This document shows, in pieces, positions 6,911-7,714 of a stretch of DNA of 7,714 nt. The first letter of the stretch is position 1. The number at the start of each line of letters is the position of its first letter. Both the position numbers and the translations under genes were made by a program. The notes beneath the pieces were generated by a model. The model was not told the DNA's origin and did no database searches. It saw only the letters and a list, made by a program, of their open reading frames with translations. Origin of the DNA: Thermodesulfobacteriota bacterium (GTDB lineage Bacteria > Desulfobacterota_D > UBA1144 > Nemesobacterales > UBA2774); assembly GCA_039028315.1 (NCBI GenBank), contig JBCCIH010000116.1:1-7714 (forward strand). The letters are read 5' to 3'.

Positions 6911-6929
6911 AATATTAATAAATATTAAT
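6911..6929. repeat. Phased 9-bp direct repeat AATATTAAT
   Basis: Two identical AATATTAAT copies (6911-6919 and 6921-6929) are separated by a single A, so they recur every 10 bp, about one helical turn. The first copy sits within the palindrome TTAATATTAA (6909-6918). It may be an intrinsic bend, an UP-like element, or a tandem operator beside the Fur box. Low complexity makes chance a real alternative. Confidence 0.5.
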
Positions 6930-6948
6930 GAATGCAAATGGTTATGAA

Positions 6949-6963
6949 TGATAATGATTATCG
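6949..6963. promoter_or_regulatory. Fur box
   Basis: TGATAATGATTATCG matches the 7-1-7 Fur consensus TGATAATNATTATCA at every defined position except the last. Against the classical 19-bp consensus GATAATGATAATCATTATC, the stretch 6950-6968 matches 15 of 19. It is centred about 64 bp before the plus-strand ATG at 7020 and about 163 bp before the fbpA ATG. Iron-loaded Fur bound here could repress either or both divergent genes. The iron-uptake neighbour makes the call more credible than sequence alone. Confidence 0.85.
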
Positions 6964-7019
6964 TATTCAAATAGGGTATATTTTTTAGGGTATTATTACT
7001 GTAGTTAAAGGAAATCATC

Positions 7020-7714
7020 ATGAAGAGATCATTAGCTCTAATATTATTCTCAATATGCTTTGCCGCTGGATGCGCGTCTAAGAACAACGTTCCCGAATCT
7101 CAAAGTGAATCATATTCAACACAGCTCACACAAAGCGAAGAAAGATTATATACATTCAGCTGGTCTTATGATCAAAATAGCGAACTTAAACCCAGGGGCG
7201 GAACCTCAATGGGCGCGCCTGTAGTTCTGGATGAATCGGAAAATACTGCGTGGTTGTCTATTTATGAGCCTGGCATAAGCGACTTTGAACGAGATAGAAG
7301 AGCCATATTAGCAATGGCCGGAGATTATAGAGTCACTTTTGATTTTATTGAAACAGTACCTCTTCGAAGTGGATATGTAATTAAAAACCCCTACCACTCC
7401 TGGGCTACGGAGTTTGTGGAGGTCATAGAAGACAAAGGAGATTTCATAAGTCTTCAGCACATTTTAGTTATGTACATAAAAAATGACGAGGGTGAAATTG
7501 AGGGTCCTATGATAGTTAAGCATTGGCGTCAAGACTGGAAATATCAGGACACTGATGTGCTTGATTATATAGGCAACAGTACTTGGCAGCTTAAAAAAAT
7601 TCCCGCTGCAAAGGCAAAAGGAAAATGGTCTCAGAGTGTTTATCAAGTTGATGATTCACCAAGATACGGCGGGATTGGTGAATGGATTCATGATGGCAAC
7701 TATTCTTCGTGGAC
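7020..7714 (+). CDS. DUF6607-like lipoprotein (3' end outside window)
   Basis: The frame runs from ATG 7020 to the window edge without a stop (231 codons visible). AAAGGA (7007-7012) lies 7 nt upstream. The N-terminus MKRSLALILF... ends in A-A-G-C with Cys18, a good lipoprotein signal, followed by a polar Ser/Gln-rich linker to about residue 40. The rest is a soluble domain rich in Trp, Tyr and Asp. Segments I associate with the DUF6607 family are MAGDYRVTFDF (99-109), a Y-x-S/H-W...EFVEVIEDKGDFISLQHIL-type block (about 126-150), KHWRQDWKY (167-175) and YQVDDSPRY (208-216). Biochemical function is unknown to me. The Fur-type box about 57 bp upstream and the divergent fbpABC operon suggest an iron-responsive envelope protein. 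The family call is from memory of the motif set, not a search. Confidence 0.75.
   Translation, partial: MKRSLALILFSICFAAGCASKNNVPESQSESYSTQLTQSEERLYTFSWSYDQNSELKPRGGTSMGAPVVLDESENTAWLSIYEPGISDFERDRRAILAMAGDYRVTFDFIETVPLRSGYVIKNPYHSWATEFVEVIEDKGDFISLQHILVMYIKNDEGEIEGPMIVKHWRQDWKYQDTDVLDYIGNSTWQLKKIPAAKAKGKWSQSVYQVDDSPRYGGIGEWIHDGNYSSW

Larger units (their letters stand above)
6806..7006. promoter_or_regulatory. Divergent promoter region between fbpA and the DUF6607-like gene
   Basis: This strongly AT-rich stretch lies between two Shine-Dalgarno sites that face away from each other. It holds the Fur-type box and the AATATTAAT repeats listed separately. For the plus-strand gene a possible -10 TATTAT (6991-6996) has only a poor -35 (TTCAAA, 6966-6971, 19-bp spacer). 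On the minus strand TTGCAT with a 17-bp spacer to TATTAA is possible, but neither pair is convincing. Exact start sites cannot be fixed by eye. Confidence 0.6.

Noticed and set aside
6866..7087. Minus-strand open frame of 73 codons across the divergent promoter
   Set aside because: It overlaps the Fur box and the start of the DUF6607-like gene, is low-complexity (Ile/Asn rich from AT-rich DNA), and has no recognisable domain or ribosome binding site.
7464..7646. Minus-strand open frame inside the DUF6607-like gene
   Set aside because: It is the antisense of a coding frame with clear family motifs and has no independent support.

Overview
The window looks like a chromosomal segment of an AT-leaning Gram-negative (diderm) bacterium. 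The support is three lipoprotein-type signal peptides, a periplasmic-binding-protein ABC importer, a Fur-type operator, and a VPTLSEWG C-terminal signal of the kind handled by exosortase H. I cannot name the genus. A free-living aquatic or sediment bacterium is only a guess from the gene mix.

Layout. (1) 1-726 (+): 3' part of a secreted, acidic, beta-propeller-like protein with an IPTL-CTERM sorting signal, closed by a strong UUCG-loop terminator. (2) 727-1143: intergenic stretch holding that terminator and, on the minus strand, a decayed C-terminal tyrosine-recombinase fragment whose catalytic Arg and nucleophilic Tyr positions are both substituted. (3) 1144-3009 (+): predicted lipoprotein of the vanadium-dependent haloperoxidase / PAP2 superfamily with all three vanadate/phosphate-pocket motifs. 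(4) 3017-6793 (-): a complete three-gene ferric-iron-type ABC importer in the order binding lipoprotein, fused two-domain permease, ATPase (fbpA-fbpB-fbpC). It runs tail-to-tail into the haloperoxidase gene with 7 bp between the stop codons. (5) 6794-7019: divergent promoter region with a near-perfect Fur 7-1-7 box and a phased AT-rich direct repeat. (6) 7020-7714 (+): 5' part of a DUF6607-like lipoprotein gene, cut by the window edge.

How the genes may work together. The Fur-type site sits between fbpABC and the DUF6607-like gene, so both are candidates for derepression under iron limitation. FbpA would capture ferric iron at the outer face of the inner membrane, FbpB would form the channel, and FbpC would power uptake. 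The DUF6607-like lipoprotein would be a co-regulated envelope protein of unknown function. The haloperoxidase and the IPTL-CTERM protein appear to be separate transcription units.

I see no CRISPR array, rRNA, intact tRNA, intact mobile element or defence system. Nothing here clearly forms a new system. The most useful leads are the Fur-linked DUF6607 gene, the binding protein lacking the usual first-strand His ligand, and the dead integrase fragment.
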